64,000 bases of DNA from JAWBSP01 sp964632175 (GCA_964632175.1 CAZWBJ010000003.1:1-64000); one strand, 5' to 3'. Shown: positions 8,867 through 18,389, counted from the stretch's first letter. Made by a program: numbers and translations. Notes: generated by a model from the letters alone, not told the origin.

Positions 8867-9856
8867 CTACTCCACAGCCGCCCGCACGGTGCCTGAGAAC
8901 CTTAGCACGGAGGGGGAAACCTCAAGCTTGTCGCACAGCTTCCGGTAGTACTCCTCGACCTTTACTTCCCTCTTCCCTTCATGTATCTCTTTTCTCCAAG
9001 CCTCTAGGAAAAAGTTCTCTAGGCCCAGGAACTCGGCGGCGCTCATCAGCTCCTTTCCCTCCCGCCCGGCCAACTTGATGACGTCGGAGATTTTTTCCTT
9101 GTAGTTTATGTCCCTCAGCAGATGGTGGTCGAGGATCACGCGTTCCGCTTGCGTTTCCGAGATGGCCCTTTTCAGGTTTTCCTTGGAAGCCTCGAAGGCC
9201 TTCTGGCTCATTCTCCAGCCCACGAAAATGGTGGGGTAACCGTCCAGGATCATGAAATCCGGGTTCTTCTTCAGCACCCAATCGAGAGCGGCGGGGTCGG
9301 CTAGACTCTGGGCGTCACTCCCGAAGAGCACGGATTTTCCGCCCCCCTCCACGCAGACCATCACCACCCTCCCCACTTTGCTCCCCACGTCCCCGTGCCA
9401 GACCGCCGGCGAGAAGGAGAGCTTCACCCCGCCCATTTCGATCTCCTTCCCATCCGCCCACTCGAGCTTTTTGACGAGAGGCCCGGCATTGTCCTCAAAG
9501 ATCTTTCCCCTTTGCTTTCCCGAGAGATTGATGTTCTGCTTTCTATCCTTGGCGAACACAGTTTTTCCAGAAAAGCAGACCTGATACATCTCCAGGTCGT
9601 CCGGAAACGGGTGATGATCGTAGTGGTAGTGGGTTACCACCAGAACCTCGCTCCTCTTGCAGAGTTCCATGATGAGAGCTCTAGCGTACTCGAGTGCCTG
9701 GAATTCGGTCTCGGTGGGTCCCATCCCATACCTCGTGGGCCCGAGTGCCACTCCAGGGTCGATGAGCAGGTGCAGACCCCCGAGTTGCAGGTAGGTGGAC
9801 ATGCTTCTCACACCGAAAGAATCGAAGGCTATGGGGAGTACCTTCACCTGTGGCAT
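8867..9856 (-). CDS. UPF0282 metallo-beta-lactamase-fold hydrolase
   Basis: 329 residues of the archaeal UPF0282 family. The metal-binding signature THYHYDHH lies around residues 75-83 and later ligands include the HGDVG and DGYPT segments. Family members resemble MBL-fold hydrolases, but no substrate has been settled as far as I know. It is a single minus-strand gene directly downstream of tRNA-Gly on the same strand. Confidence 0.85.
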   Translation of the reverse strand: MPQVKVLPIAFDSFGVRSMSTYLQLGGLHLLIDPGVALGPTRYGMGPTETEFQALEYARALIMELCKRSEVLVVTHYHYDHHPFPDDLEMYQVCFSGKTVFAKDRKQNINLSGKQRGKIFEDNAGPLVKKLEWADGKEIEMGGVKLSFSPAVWHGDVGSKVGRVVMVCVEGGGKSVLFGSDAQSLADPAALDWVLKKNPDFMILDGYPTIFVGWRMSQKAFEASKENLKRAISETQAERVILDHHLLRDINYKEKISDVIKLAGREGKELMSAAEFLGLENFFLEAWRKEIHEGKREVKVEEYYRKLCDKLEVSPSVLRFSGTVRAAVE

Positions 9857-9966
9857 CTGTATTTTCTCTTAGAACAGAAAAAGAGAGTCAAGATGTCGCG
9901 GAGTAACGCGCAAAAGAGGCTTAATGGCTTTTCTACTTTTTTGCCTGTGGTTGAGTTTTTGGATAG

Positions 9967-10040
9967 TGCGGCAGGCGGGATTTGAACCCGCGCTTCAGGC
10001 TCGGCAAGCCTGAGTCCTAACCAGGCTAGACTACTGCCGC
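9967..10040 (-). tRNA. tRNA-Gly (GCC)
   Basis: A full cloverleaf reads on the minus strand: acceptor GCGGCAG/CTGCCGC with discriminator A, D-stem GTCT/GGAC, anticodon stem CAGGC/GCCTG around loop TTGCCGA (anticodon GCC), and T-stem GCGGG/CCCGC with loop TTCAAAT. CCA is not encoded. No intron is present. Confidence 0.97.
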
Positions 10041-10072
10041 TCCTATCTTTTATGCTTCCCTCGTAAAAAATA

Positions 10073-10639
10073 ATGGAACCATTGTCTCTCTGGCTCGCTC
10101 TGGCGCTGGTGGCGGCCTTGGGCCTCGCCGCGGAGAGGGGTGCCGCAGCCCGGAGACTCTCGAGGAGAAAAAGGGAGTTGGAAGAGGAGGTGAGGGCGCT
10201 GAGCGAGATGAACGAGATGCTTTCCGAGAATCTCTCGCGGAAGGTAGGGAGAAGCGAGGGAGTTCTTGCGGAGTTCGTCAGGGATCTGGAGCGCCTGCGG
10301 ACGGCCATAGCCGGCTCCGGTGTCTGCGAAAAGATTCTCAAAAAGAAGTACAGGTTAGAGGTGGGGGGAGGTATGCTGCGCCGGATTTTCGAGGCTTACC
10401 CCTCCCTGGGTTTGCTCACCAAGCAGCAATTGGCGGATGAGATTTTGGTGGGGGAGCTGGGGAGGCAGATCATGAGGGAGCTTGAGGAGGGGGCAAATGT
10501 GGAGGAGATTTCGGGCGCGGTGGAGGCACCCTTGGCGGTGGTCAAGGGGCAGATTAGGAGGCTTCAGCTTCTTGGTTACTTGGATGGAACTCTAAAGCCC
10601 ACGCCCAGCGGAAAGAGAGTTCTCTCCCAGCCAGCCTAG
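10073..10639 (+). CDS. membrane-anchored coiled-coil protein with C-terminal winged-helix-like domain
   Basis: 188 residues, family not recognised. There is one N-terminal hydrophobic helix (residues 5-20) and a charged coiled-coil stretch to about residue 85. A C-terminal region follows that looks like a winged-helix domain (LTKQQLADEIL... VVKGQIRRLQLLGYLDG). This suggests a membrane-tethered DNA-binding or scaffold protein. The start ATG is 32 bp from the 5' end of the divergent tRNA-Gly. The 3' end overlaps the convergent HD gene by 48 bp. Confidence 0.7.
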   Translation: MEPLSLWLALALVAALGLAAERGAAARRLSRRKRELEEEVRALSEMNEMLSENLSRKVGRSEGVLAEFVRDLERLRTAIAGSGVCEKILKKKYRLEVGGGMLRRIFEAYPSLGLLTKQQLADEILVGELGRQIMRELEEGANVEEISGAVEAPLAVVKGQIRRLQLLGYLDGTLKPTPSGKRVLSQPA

Positions 10640-11845
10640 CACTTCATAGGCCGCCTTCTCCACTTTTTTGGAGAACTCGGGAGCCGCTGCAACTTGGAGA
10701 AGGTACCGCGGGGCGAACCTCTTCAACAGGACGGAGGCGAGGGGGGAAAGCCTTGAGAGCGGGAGGAGCTTCCCGCCCCTCAACACCATGAGCCCCTCCC
10801 CCCGCATTCTGGGCTCGGAAACTTGAAGTTCGACCGCGGGCACATCCACCACCACCATCCCCTCTGGTGCACCCACTCGATCGCAGAGCTCACGCTGGAT
10901 TTCCAAGATTCTGCTCCAGCTGCCGAAGGTTTTGTGGATTCTCCCCATAAGCTTTGCGCTGGGTTCCTTGCGCTCCACCAGATATACAGGCTTGAAAAGT
11001 TTGCGGTAGCAGATCCTCCTCACCATCTCGGCGGCGTATCCACCCAAGGCCTCCAGCTTGGAGAACAGCTTCCACTCGGTCAGGAGGTAGGGATTTTCTC
11101 CCCTCTCCACCAGGACCTCCGTCGCGTTAGCCATCATGAGCTCGGCTATCCTCACGGTCCGGTGGAAGTAAACTGAGGAGTACATGAGGTCCCTGGCGGT
11201 CAGAAAGCCCTCCACCGCCTCTATCCCCTTCTCCTCTACTGCCAGCCTCCCAGCTCTCACCCGCATTACCCTGCGAAGTCGGGGAAGGTCTATCATTCCT
11301 AGGGCCACCCCGGTGAAGTGGGAATCCCTTAGGAGGTAATCCATCTGATCCACATCCATTTCGCCGTGGAGGATCTGGGCGAGGTACTTCTTCCTGTGTG
11401 AGCCCGAGATAAGCCCGCACACCTCCTCCGGATCCACGCCGGCCTTCCTCAACACCTCCCCGCAGGGGTGAGCATCTGGCTCGATTTTCGTCTCGCCGGA
11501 AATCAGGCTGGAGGCCATCTCCTCGTGGTTCTTCCCGAGGCGATCCACCATCTGGAATTCTAGGGTGTGGGAGAAGGGGGGGTGCCCGATGTCGTGGAGG
11601 AGGGCAGCGCTCTGGAGGACGGCAGAATCTTCAATCCCGAGGTCGGAGGCTAGGAGCTTGGAGAGGTGCATTACGCCCAAGGCGTGCTCGAAACGGGTGT
11701 GGTTGGCCCCAGGAAAGACGAGGTTCGCCAGCCCCATCTGCCTTACTCCCCTCAGTCTCTGCACCTCCGGAGTTTCCAGCAGCCTAAACGCAAGGGCGTC
11801 CAGCCTGATGCTCCCGTGAACGGGATCGTGGATGACCTTCTCCAT
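10592..11845 (-). CDS. HD-domain phosphohydrolase (dNTPase/SAMHD1-like)
   Basis: 417 residues from the ATG that gives MEKVIHDPVHG, the usual N-terminus of this family; a longer frame to 11896 exists but adds unlikely residues. HD metal ligands are visible in TRFEHALGVMHL and ALLHDIGHPPFSH, and in the downstream DVDQMDYLLRDS motif. Relatives hydrolyse dNTPs or other phosphate esters. It is divergent from the glycosyltransferase gene with a 43-bp gap. Confidence 0.88.
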   Translation of the reverse strand: MEKVIHDPVHGSIRLDALAFRLLETPEVQRLRGVRQMGLANLVFPGANHTRFEHALGVMHLSKLLASDLGIEDSAVLQSAALLHDIGHPPFSHTLEFQMVDRLGKNHEEMASSLISGETKIEPDAHPCGEVLRKAGVDPEEVCGLISGSHRKKYLAQILHGEMDVDQMDYLLRDSHFTGVALGMIDLPRLRRVMRVRAGRLAVEEKGIEAVEGFLTARDLMYSSVYFHRTVRIAELMMANATEVLVERGENPYLLTEWKLFSKLEALGGYAAEMVRRICYRKLFKPVYLVERKEPSAKLMGRIHKTFGSWSRILEIQRELCDRVGAPEGMVVVDVPAVELQVSEPRMRGEGLMVLRGGKLLPLSRLSPLASVLLKRFAPRYLLQVAAAPEFSKKVEKAAYEVLGWLGENSLSAGRGL

Positions 11846-11888
11846 TCCAGATTCCCCAAGGTTTAATTGAAGGGGGGGAGTATTCGGG

Positions 11889-13151
11889 ATGAACATCCTT
11901 TACCTCTGTGATGAGTTCCCCCCCTACTTCAGGGGTGGGCTGGGCACCTACGCCGTAGAGATGACTTGGAGGTTCGTGAGGGAGGGGGAGAACGTGCTGG
12001 TTTTTGCCAGAAACCCGGACAACAAGGCTGTGACCAGAGACCTTTACAGAGGGGTGGAGGTCCACCGCCCCCAGACGGTCGAGGCCACCGACATCCTCCC
12101 GGCCATGGTCCCCCAAGATGTGAGGCTTTGGGCTCCCCAGGCTCAGAAGTTCTTTGCCGAGACCCTCATGTATAACATCCTCACCTGCACCAAGGTGGTG
12201 AACCAGCTTGTGGCCAGGGAGGGGAGGAAGTTCGATTTGATAGTGGCCCATGATTGGCTGGCTTCACTTGCAGGAATCATCCTCAAGAAGCATCTGAGGC
12301 TTCCTTTGGTGGTTCATTTTCACTCCACGGAAAAGGGCAGGAGCGGGGGCTCCGGCTCCCCCACCATCAGGGAAATAGAGAGGCTCGCCGCCCTCACGGC
12401 CGACAGGATAGTGACGGTGAGCTATGCCATGAGGGATGAACTTATCGGGCTGGGTTACCCGGAGGCCAAGATACGGGTGGTCTACAATGCCGTGGATGAG
12501 AAGAAGTACGACCCAGCCAGGGTTCCAAGGGAGGAGGTGGAGCAACTGAGGAAGGAGCTGGGAATCGGGGAAAGTCCCATGATCTTCTTCGTGGGAAGGC
12601 TGAGCTGGGTGAAGGGGGCGGACTCCCTAGTTCAGGCGATGCCCTACATCCTGAGGGAAGTCCCCGATGCCAAGCTTGTGGTGGTGGGAAAGGGAGAGCA
12701 GGAGGGCATGCTTTCGGACATGGTCAGGAGGCTTGGGATCGAGAAAAGTGTGATCCTGAAATTTGAGTACCTGCCAGAACACCAGAGAATCCTTTACTAT
12801 GCAGCCTGCGATGTGGCGGTTTTTCCCTCCAGGTACGAGCCTTTCGGTATCGTCTGCACCGAGGCCATGGCCATGGGGAAGCCGGTGGTGGTTGGGGCGA
12901 AGGGAACTTCCGGGCTGAGGGAGCAGGTGCACCCCTGTGACCTCCCCCACGCTAAGAGGTGCGGTTCTCACGTGGATCCCGATGTTCCTTATGACATAGC
13001 CAAGTTCGTCATAGAGCTACTGAAGGATAGGGAACTCAGGGAGAGGCTTGGCAGGAACGCCAGGGAAAGGGTTTTGGAAAGGTTCACACTGGACAGGGCG
13101 GCCATGGAAACCCTCTCGATCTATCGCGAGCTCGTTCAAAAGGGCGGGTAA
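11889..13151 (+). CDS. glycosyltransferase, glycogen-synthase-like GT-B fold
   Basis: 420 residues. The N-terminal domain begins with EFPPYFRGGLGTY as in GT5/GT4 starch/glycogen synthases. The C-terminal domain has FVGRLSWVKGAD and the ExxxxxxxE motif in EPFGIVCTEAM, which binds the donor sugar nucleotide. Length is closer to GT4 than to full GT5 glycogen synthases. A short insert near residues 345-360 carries two cysteines and three histidines. The product could be glycogen or a surface glycan; context does not decide. Confidence 0.85.
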   Translation: MNILYLCDEFPPYFRGGLGTYAVEMTWRFVREGENVLVFARNPDNKAVTRDLYRGVEVHRPQTVEATDILPAMVPQDVRLWAPQAQKFFAETLMYNILTCTKVVNQLVAREGRKFDLIVAHDWLASLAGIILKKHLRLPLVVHFHSTEKGRSGGSGSPTIREIERLAALTADRIVTVSYAMRDELIGLGYPEAKIRVVYNAVDEKKYDPARVPREEVEQLRKELGIGESPMIFFVGRLSWVKGADSLVQAMPYILREVPDAKLVVVGKGEQEGMLSDMVRRLGIEKSVILKFEYLPEHQRILYYAACDVAVFPSRYEPFGIVCTEAMAMGKPVVVGAKGTSGLREQVHPCDLPHAKRCGSHVDPDVPYDIAKFVIELLKDRELRERLGRNARERVLERFTLDRAAMETLSIYRELVQKGG

Positions 13152-13228
13152 CCGCACCGAAAACACATCTCAGTGTCCCACGGTTTGACACGGAATCGAA
13201 TGGCATAGGTAATTATATACGCTCATCA

Positions 13229-14317
13229 GTGAAAAGATTGGCGAAGGTTGCTCTGGTCACGGGGGCTTGCGGCTTTACGGGTAGCAACATGCTAGAGGTT
13301 CTAAAGGAGAAGGGCTGGGAGATTGTGGCTACGGATCTCCCCGAGTCCGACCACAAGGTCTTCTACCAAGAGAAGGGGACCTTTCACCCCGTTTACTACT
13401 CAGATATAATAAAGAAGACTGGAGCCGAGTTTATTCCCGCGGACTTCACCAAGCCGGAAACCCTCAAGCCGCTCTTCACGAGGGACTATGACGCGGTCTT
13501 CAGCATCGCTTCCCTCTACGATTACTTCGCCCCTTGGGAACTCCTCTACAAGGTCAACGTGGAGGGGCACAGAAACCTGGTGGAGGCTTGGCTGGCATCG
13601 GGGAGGAAAGTTGGCCACTGGGTTCACTGGGCTACCGATGGGGTGTACGGGGAGACCCCCTACCTGCCGGGGGACGAGAACGCCCCCTACGATCCCCCCA
13701 ACAACTACTCGAGGTCGAAAGTGGAGCAGGAGAAACTCCTTTGGAAGTACTACAGGGAGAAGGGCCTCCCCCTAACCGTTCTCAGGCCCGCTCCTATCTA
13801 TGGGCCTAGGCACATCTATGGGGTATACAAGACCCTGCTCGGACCTAGGAAGTTTGGGGTGGGAGCGGTGGTCAGGATTTATCCTAGGGAGAAGCAGCTC
13901 ATGTATCCCACCGTTCATGTCAGGGATTTGTGCGAAGCCGCTATTTTCGTGGCGGAGAGGGAAGATACCATAGGAGAGGCGTACAATGTGCTGTCCAAGT
14001 GTATCACCCAGTCTGAGTTCTCCGAGTTCGTCTCCCACTTGGGTTACTGCAGCCCCATTTACAGGGTGCCGGTACACTGGTCCCTCTACAAACGTGTTTC
14101 GGGTCTCGTTATCAAGATTGGAAGGTTCTTGGACGCGAGGGCGAGGAAGAAGGGGAAGAGGCCCAAGTTCGACGTTCCGGAAATACAGTACATCACCCAC
14201 CAGTATTGGTTTTCCAATGAGAAATTGAAGGAGTTGGGCTTCAAGTACAGGTTTGAGGACCCGAGGGAAGGGCTTCTGGATTATTACATCTGGTGCAAGA
14301 GGGAGGGCAAGCTTTGA
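13229..14317 (+). CDS. extended SDR-family NAD-dependent epimerase/dehydratase (paralog 1)
   Basis: 362 residues of the extended short-chain dehydrogenase family. The nucleotide-binding motif is TGACGFTGSN, a WATDGVYGE segment follows, and the catalytic YxxxK reads YSRSK. The C-terminal domain ends LGFKYRFEDPREGLLDYYIW, as in sugar-nucleotide epimerases and 3-beta-hydroxysteroid-dehydrogenase-like enzymes. A TATA-like TTATATAC lies at 13213-13220, so translation may begin at TTG 13238 on a leaderless message, not at GTG 13229. A second SDR lies three genes downstream. Confidence 0.87.
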   Translation: MKRLAKVALVTGACGFTGSNMLEVLKEKGWEIVATDLPESDHKVFYQEKGTFHPVYYSDIIKKTGAEFIPADFTKPETLKPLFTRDYDAVFSIASLYDYFAPWELLYKVNVEGHRNLVEAWLASGRKVGHWVHWATDGVYGETPYLPGDENAPYDPPNNYSRSKVEQEKLLWKYYREKGLPLTVLRPAPIYGPRHIYGVYKTLLGPRKFGVGAVVRIYPREKQLMYPTVHVRDLCEAAIFVAEREDTIGEAYNVLSKCITQSEFSEFVSHLGYCSPIYRVPVHWSLYKRVSGLVIKIGRFLDARARKKGKRPKFDVPEIQYITHQYWFSNEKLKELGFKYRFEDPREGLLDYYIWCKREGKL

Positions 14318-14994
14318 TCGTTGGTTCTTACGACATCCTGATCCTTTTCGTGGGCGGTTTCCTGCTGGGCTGGCCGGCCAAGAGACGCCATAAGAGAAAC
14401 CCCGATACTTTCATCTTCATGCTCGAGTGCGCCGTCCTCATCTTCTGGTTGAATTTCCTCCTCTCGAATCTGGGTATCATCCAAAGCTGGGCGGGCGTGC
14501 TCCCCTCTTCCTCGGTTCCCTTCTGGCTGGGATTCTTCTACACCCTCTCCTATCCCTTCTGGTTCTGGTTTGGAGGCACTCTCTTCTTCGGCCTCTTCGG
14601 TAGGACACCTAGGCACGGAGGCATTCTCTGGGCCCTCACCGTGGAGGACAAGACTGAGCCCTTCGCCGGCTGGCAGGAGGAGGAGCCGATCAAGATTGCC
14701 GATCCTCTTTCCCCGGAGGAGGCGGCAAGGATAAGCATCCAAGAGGTCACGGACGAGGAGAGGCAGAAGTATCAGGAGTGGTTCTACCAGCCCCTCAACT
14801 TCAAGGTGGTCAAGGACGGAAAGATTCTCTACTTCTGCAAGCGCAGGGAGGAGGCGGAGAAGTTTGTGGAGAAGCTCAGGCTTGGACAGGTGAGGATTGT
14901 ACAGGACATGGAGACCAAAATCGCGGAGGCCAAGGAGCGCTGGGAGAAATGGGAATACCGCAAGGACACGAAACCCTACACCCCCTCCTCCTGA
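14314..14994 (+). CDS. membrane protein of unknown function with soluble charged C-terminal half
   Basis: 226 residues from a TTG start that overlaps the preceding stop (TTGA). Three hydrophobic segments (about residues 7-21, 35-60 and 68-95) are rich in Trp and Phe. A charged cytoplasmic-looking tail with Glu/Lys-rich helices to the C-terminus follows. I do not recognise the family. It sits between the first SDR gene and the AOR gene, so it is probably part of the same pathway or complex. Confidence 0.75.
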   Translation: MIVGSYDILILFVGGFLLGWPAKRRHKRNPDTFIFMLECAVLIFWLNFLLSNLGIIQSWAGVLPSSSVPFWLGFFYTLSYPFWFWFGGTLFFGLFGRTPRHGGILWALTVEDKTEPFAGWQEEEPIKIADPLSPEEAARISIQEVTDEERQKYQEWFYQPLNFKVVKDGKILYFCKRREEAEKFVEKLRLGQVRIVQDMETKIAEAKERWEKWEYRKDTKPYTPSS

Positions 14995-14995
14995 C

Positions 14996-16945
14996 ATGCC
15001 GCCTCACCAAGGGAAGGTTCTTTGGGTAGACCTTTCCGCACAGGAGGTCAGGGAGGAGGAGCTCGGAGAAGAAGTCTACAGGGCGCTGTTCGGTGGTTAC
15101 GGTCTCGCCTCCAAGTTTCTCTTCGAGCGGATGAAACCGGGGGCAAACCCGCTGGGGGAGGAGAACATCCTTTGCTTCGCCGCCGGTCTTCTCAACGGGA
15201 CTGGCGCTTGGTTCTGCGGGAGATACATGGTGGCGGCCAAGTCCCCCGTCACGGGCGGGTTCGGGATGGCCAACGCCGGCGGATCCTTTGGTCCGGAGCT
15301 CAGGAGGGCGGGCTATGATGCGATCTTCTTCACCGGGAGGAGCAGTCAACCGGTTTACTTCTACCTTGAGGACGGCAAAAAGGAGATCCGCGACGCCTCC
15401 CACCTCTGGGGAAAGGATGTCTACGAAACCGATGCTCTGATAAAGAAGGAAGCTCCGAGAGCCAAGGTGGCATGTATCGGGCAGGCGGGAGAGAAGCTTT
15501 CCCTCATCTCTGGGATAGTGAACGAGCGCAACCGCATCGCCGCCAGGACTGGCATGGGGGCGGTGATGGGGAGCAAGAAACTCAAGGCGGTGGCAGTAGT
15601 GGGAACCAAGAGGGTGGAGGTTCACTCAAGGGAGAGGTTGGTGCAGCTGAACAGGGAGTTCCTGGCCAAGTACAAGACATCGCTGACCAAGCTCACGGAC
15701 GAGGACACTCTAAGAATGAGATGGGGCAGGTTCGTGCCACTTGTGGGTAGGCTCACCCTGTGGTCCTCCCTGCTGGTCAGAATTCAGCCGCTCTTCTTTC
15801 GCGTGTTGATGGGGAGGTACGGCACCCCGGGCTTTGCGGGATGGTCGATGACTTCACAGGATGCCCCCATAAAGAACTGGGCCGGAACGCAGGAGGATTT
15901 CTCCGTGAGGGAGGTCATGAGGCTGACGGATGAGTCCATCCTCAAGCTGAAAAAGGCGAGGCACGTCTGTGAGGCCTGCCCGCTGGGATGCACCAACCTT
16001 GTGGCCAGTGGCGGCAGGTACCAGCTCGAGGAGGTGAAGGTGGAGTACGAGTGTTTGGCGTCCTTTGGTTCCAACTGCCTGAACTCGGATCTTGAAACTG
16101 TTCTGAAAGAGATAGACCTCTGCAACAGGGCCGGCTTGGACGGTATCTCAACGGGCTCCGTGGTTGCCTTTGCGTGCGAGTGCTATGAGAAGGGGCTGCT
16201 CACTGAGAAGGAGATAGGCTTCCCGCTGAGGTGGGGAGACGGGCAGACCCACGTGATGCTGGTGGAAAAGATCATCGCTAGAGAGGGCATCGGCGATCTC
16301 TTGGCCGATGGGGTGAAGAGGGCATCGGAGAAAATACCCAACTCAAAACCCCTGGCCGTGCACGCGGGCGGGATAGAGCTGGCGATGCACGATCCTCGCC
16401 AAGACCCAGGGTATGGCATAGCATATCAGGCGGAGCCGGTCCCTGGCAAGCATCTTCACGCAGTGACCTTCATCGATTTGGAGCAGCTGGATCAAGTGTT
16501 GGGCGGCGAACCTTCTCCTTTGCTGTATCCAAAATCTTGGAGGTTCAGCAACTGGGAGTTCCATGGCAGGAGGGCGGCTCTTGCCTCGGCCTATTTCCAC
16601 GCGCTTTCGGCGGCGGGGGCATGCCTCTTCGGTCCCCTGACGGCGGGGAAGAACTGGAGGTTGCTGGACTATGTTAATGCGGCTACCGGGTGGGACATGG
16701 GTCGGGAGGAGTTCCGTCGAGTGGGGGAGAGAATTCTGACTATAATGCAGGCCTTCAATTACAGGGAGGGGATAAGGCCGGAGGACTTCAGGCTCCCCCA
16801 GCGGGCGGTCGGGGGATGCAACCTCATCGAGGCCCAGTGGTCCTTCTTCCAGGAGCTGGGGTGGGATCCTGCAAGTGGGCTCCCGTCCGAGGAGAAGCTA
16901 AAGGAGCTGGGATTGGAGGAAGTGAGGAGGCAACTTTACGGATGA
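14996..16945 (+). CDS. aldehyde:ferredoxin oxidoreductase-family tungsto/molybdopterin enzyme
   Basis: 649 residues from the ATG just after the membrane-protein stop. AOR enzymes oxidise aldehydes to acids with ferredoxin, using a bis-pterin W site and a [4Fe-4S] cluster. The cluster ligands are C325-x2-C328-x3-C332 (CEACPLGC), with a likely fourth ligand at Cys543 (GACLFGP). The segments MANAGGSFGPELRRAGYDAI and YECLASFGSNC are typical of the family. Position between two SDR genes and membrane-protein genes is unusual and suggests a dedicated substrate. Confidence 0.93.
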   Translation: MPPHQGKVLWVDLSAQEVREEELGEEVYRALFGGYGLASKFLFERMKPGANPLGEENILCFAAGLLNGTGAWFCGRYMVAAKSPVTGGFGMANAGGSFGPELRRAGYDAIFFTGRSSQPVYFYLEDGKKEIRDASHLWGKDVYETDALIKKEAPRAKVACIGQAGEKLSLISGIVNERNRIAARTGMGAVMGSKKLKAVAVVGTKRVEVHSRERLVQLNREFLAKYKTSLTKLTDEDTLRMRWGRFVPLVGRLTLWSSLLVRIQPLFFRVLMGRYGTPGFAGWSMTSQDAPIKNWAGTQEDFSVREVMRLTDESILKLKKARHVCEACPLGCTNLVASGGRYQLEEVKVEYECLASFGSNCLNSDLETVLKEIDLCNRAGLDGISTGSVVAFACECYEKGLLTEKEIGFPLRWGDGQTHVMLVEKIIAREGIGDLLADGVKRASEKIPNSKPLAVHAGGIELAMHDPRQDPGYGIAYQAEPVPGKHLHAVTFIDLEQLDQVLGGEPSPLLYPKSWRFSNWEFHGRRAALASAYFHALSAAGACLFGPLTAGKNWRLLDYVNAATGWDMGREEFRRVGERILTIMQAFNYREGIRPEDFRLPQRAVGGCNLIEAQWSFFQELGWDPASGLPSEEKLKELGLEEVRRQLYG

Positions 16946-18075
16946 AGCGCTGTTTGGTCACCGGCTCCGGAGGCTTCATAGGTTCGCACGTGGTGAGGTG
17001 GTTGCTGAAGGAGGGTTACCAGGTGAGGGCCACCGACCTGCCTAGGGCGAACCTAGAATGGGCGGAGAAGGAGGGGGCGGAGGTGATGAAGGCGGACCTC
17101 TTAGACCGTAAGCAACTACCGGGGCTGTTGAAAGATGTTGAGTGGGTCTTTCACGTGGCGGGGCTCTTCGACTTCAGCCTCCCATATGAGGTGCTGTTCG
17201 ATGCCAATGTGATCGCCACCAGAAACGTGTGCGAGGCCGCTCTTCAGGCAGGGGTGGAATCTTTTGTGCACTGGAGCACGGTGGGGGTGTATGGCAGGAC
17301 CCTGTACATACCCATAGACGAGGCCCATCCCAAGAACCCCACCAACAACTACGAGAAGACGAAGTGGATGGGCGAGCAGGTGGCGATGAGCTACGTGAGG
17401 AAGGGGCTCCCCCTCAGGGCCATCAGACCCACCCTCGTGTATGGGCCGGGGAGCAAGTACGGGGTGGCCCTCTTCCTCTCCACCGTGGTGGCCGGGTACT
17501 GGGAGGTCAAGAAGGCTCCGATAAGGATCGTGGGTGATATGCTCACCCACCATGTGCACGCGGACGACGTTGCTAGGGCGGCCATCCACTTGGCCAAAAA
17601 GCCGGAGACGGTGGGGAAGGCCTTCAACGTGGCGGATGACAAGCCCGTGAGCCTGACCGAGATGTTCGATGCCATGGCGGACGCTCTGGGCATCGAGAAG
17701 GGGGTGCCCCTCCCCATCCTCAAAAGGCTGGTGAAGGTGGTCATCGCCATGACCTCCCCGCTCGCCCCCACGCTGGAGAAGACCATCGTTTCAACTTTCA
17801 GGATGGTGAACAAATTCGCGCAGCAGAAATGGGAGGTGGTCGCCAAGAAGTACAACCTCAAGGATTTCCTCAGGCCCAGGATAGACATGGACTGGCTCTT
17901 CTCCTACGGGGCGGTCAAGCTCTCCACTTGGAAGTGGATACCGGCGGGGGACAAGTGGTACGACACCTCGGCCCTCAAGTCCACGGGCTTCACCTGCATG
18001 TGGCCGGACTTCAGGGAGGGGCTCAAAAAGACGGTGGAGTGGTACCAAGAGAACGGCTGGCTGCCCAAGCCATGA
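16942..18075 (+). CDS. extended SDR-family NAD-dependent epimerase/dehydratase (paralog 2)
   Basis: 377 residues, start overlapping the AOR stop (ATGA). The nucleotide-binding motif is TGSGGFIGSH, followed by HWSTVGVYGRT and YEKTK (catalytic YxxxK). The insertion LFLSTVVAGYWEVKKAPIRI and the C-terminal DFREGLKKTVEWYQENGW resemble 3-beta-HSD/isomerase-like SDRs that act on sterol, terpenoid or sugar-nucleotide substrates. It shares its C-terminal pattern with the SDR at 13229. Substrate unknown. Confidence 0.88.
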   Translation: MKRCLVTGSGGFIGSHVVRWLLKEGYQVRATDLPRANLEWAEKEGAEVMKADLLDRKQLPGLLKDVEWVFHVAGLFDFSLPYEVLFDANVIATRNVCEAALQAGVESFVHWSTVGVYGRTLYIPIDEAHPKNPTNNYEKTKWMGEQVAMSYVRKGLPLRAIRPTLVYGPGSKYGVALFLSTVVAGYWEVKKAPIRIVGDMLTHHVHADDVARAAIHLAKKPETVGKAFNVADDKPVSLTEMFDAMADALGIEKGVPLPILKRLVKVVIAMTSPLAPTLEKTIVSTFRMVNKFAQQKWEVVAKKYNLKDFLRPRIDMDWLFSYGAVKLSTWKWIPAGDKWYDTSALKSTGFTCMWPDFREGLKKTVEWYQENGWLPKP

Positions 18076-18104
18076 GGGATTTAAAAGGGGACAAGTGGTA
18101 AAAA

Positions 18105-18389
18105 ATGGCGTGGCTTCCCCTCTTCACGCTGGCGCTCGGCCTGCTTGGCCTTTTCGACGGCGGCTTTGTCATCTGGCAGGCTAGAGGGAAGGCTAGGGGA
18201 ATAGGGGTGGCAACCCTGATCTTGGGCCTAATTGGCATCCTACTCTTCTTGGACGGCACCTGGGGAGTTTTCGGGTTCATGCAGCAGTGGGGCACGGGGG
18301 CGGTCATAGAGGACATAAAGACCCTGATAGCGGCCTTGGTGGGCGCCCTCATACCTACGGGTCTGCTCATCCTCGCTCTCCTCGAGTGA
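18105..18389 (+). CDS. small integral membrane protein
   Basis: 94 residues with three hydrophobic helices (about residues 3-20, 35-52 and 68-90). No charged catalytic motif is visible. The family is not recognised. It lies 29 bp after the second SDR and overlaps the next gene (GTGA), so it is probably the distal part of the SDR-AOR operon. Confidence 0.65.
   Translation: MAWLPLFTLALGLLGLFDGGFVIWQARGKARGIGVATLILGLIGILLFLDGTWGVFGFMQQWGTGAVIEDIKTLIAALVGALIPTGLLILALLE

Noticed and set aside
9395..9985. 196-codon plus-strand frame
   Set aside because: Antisense to the UPF0282 gene and runs into tRNA-Gly; composition is not protein-like.
13151..13228. Riboswitch or other RNA in the spacer before the first SDR
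   Set aside because: Only a TATA-like box is visible; no paired structure beyond chance.
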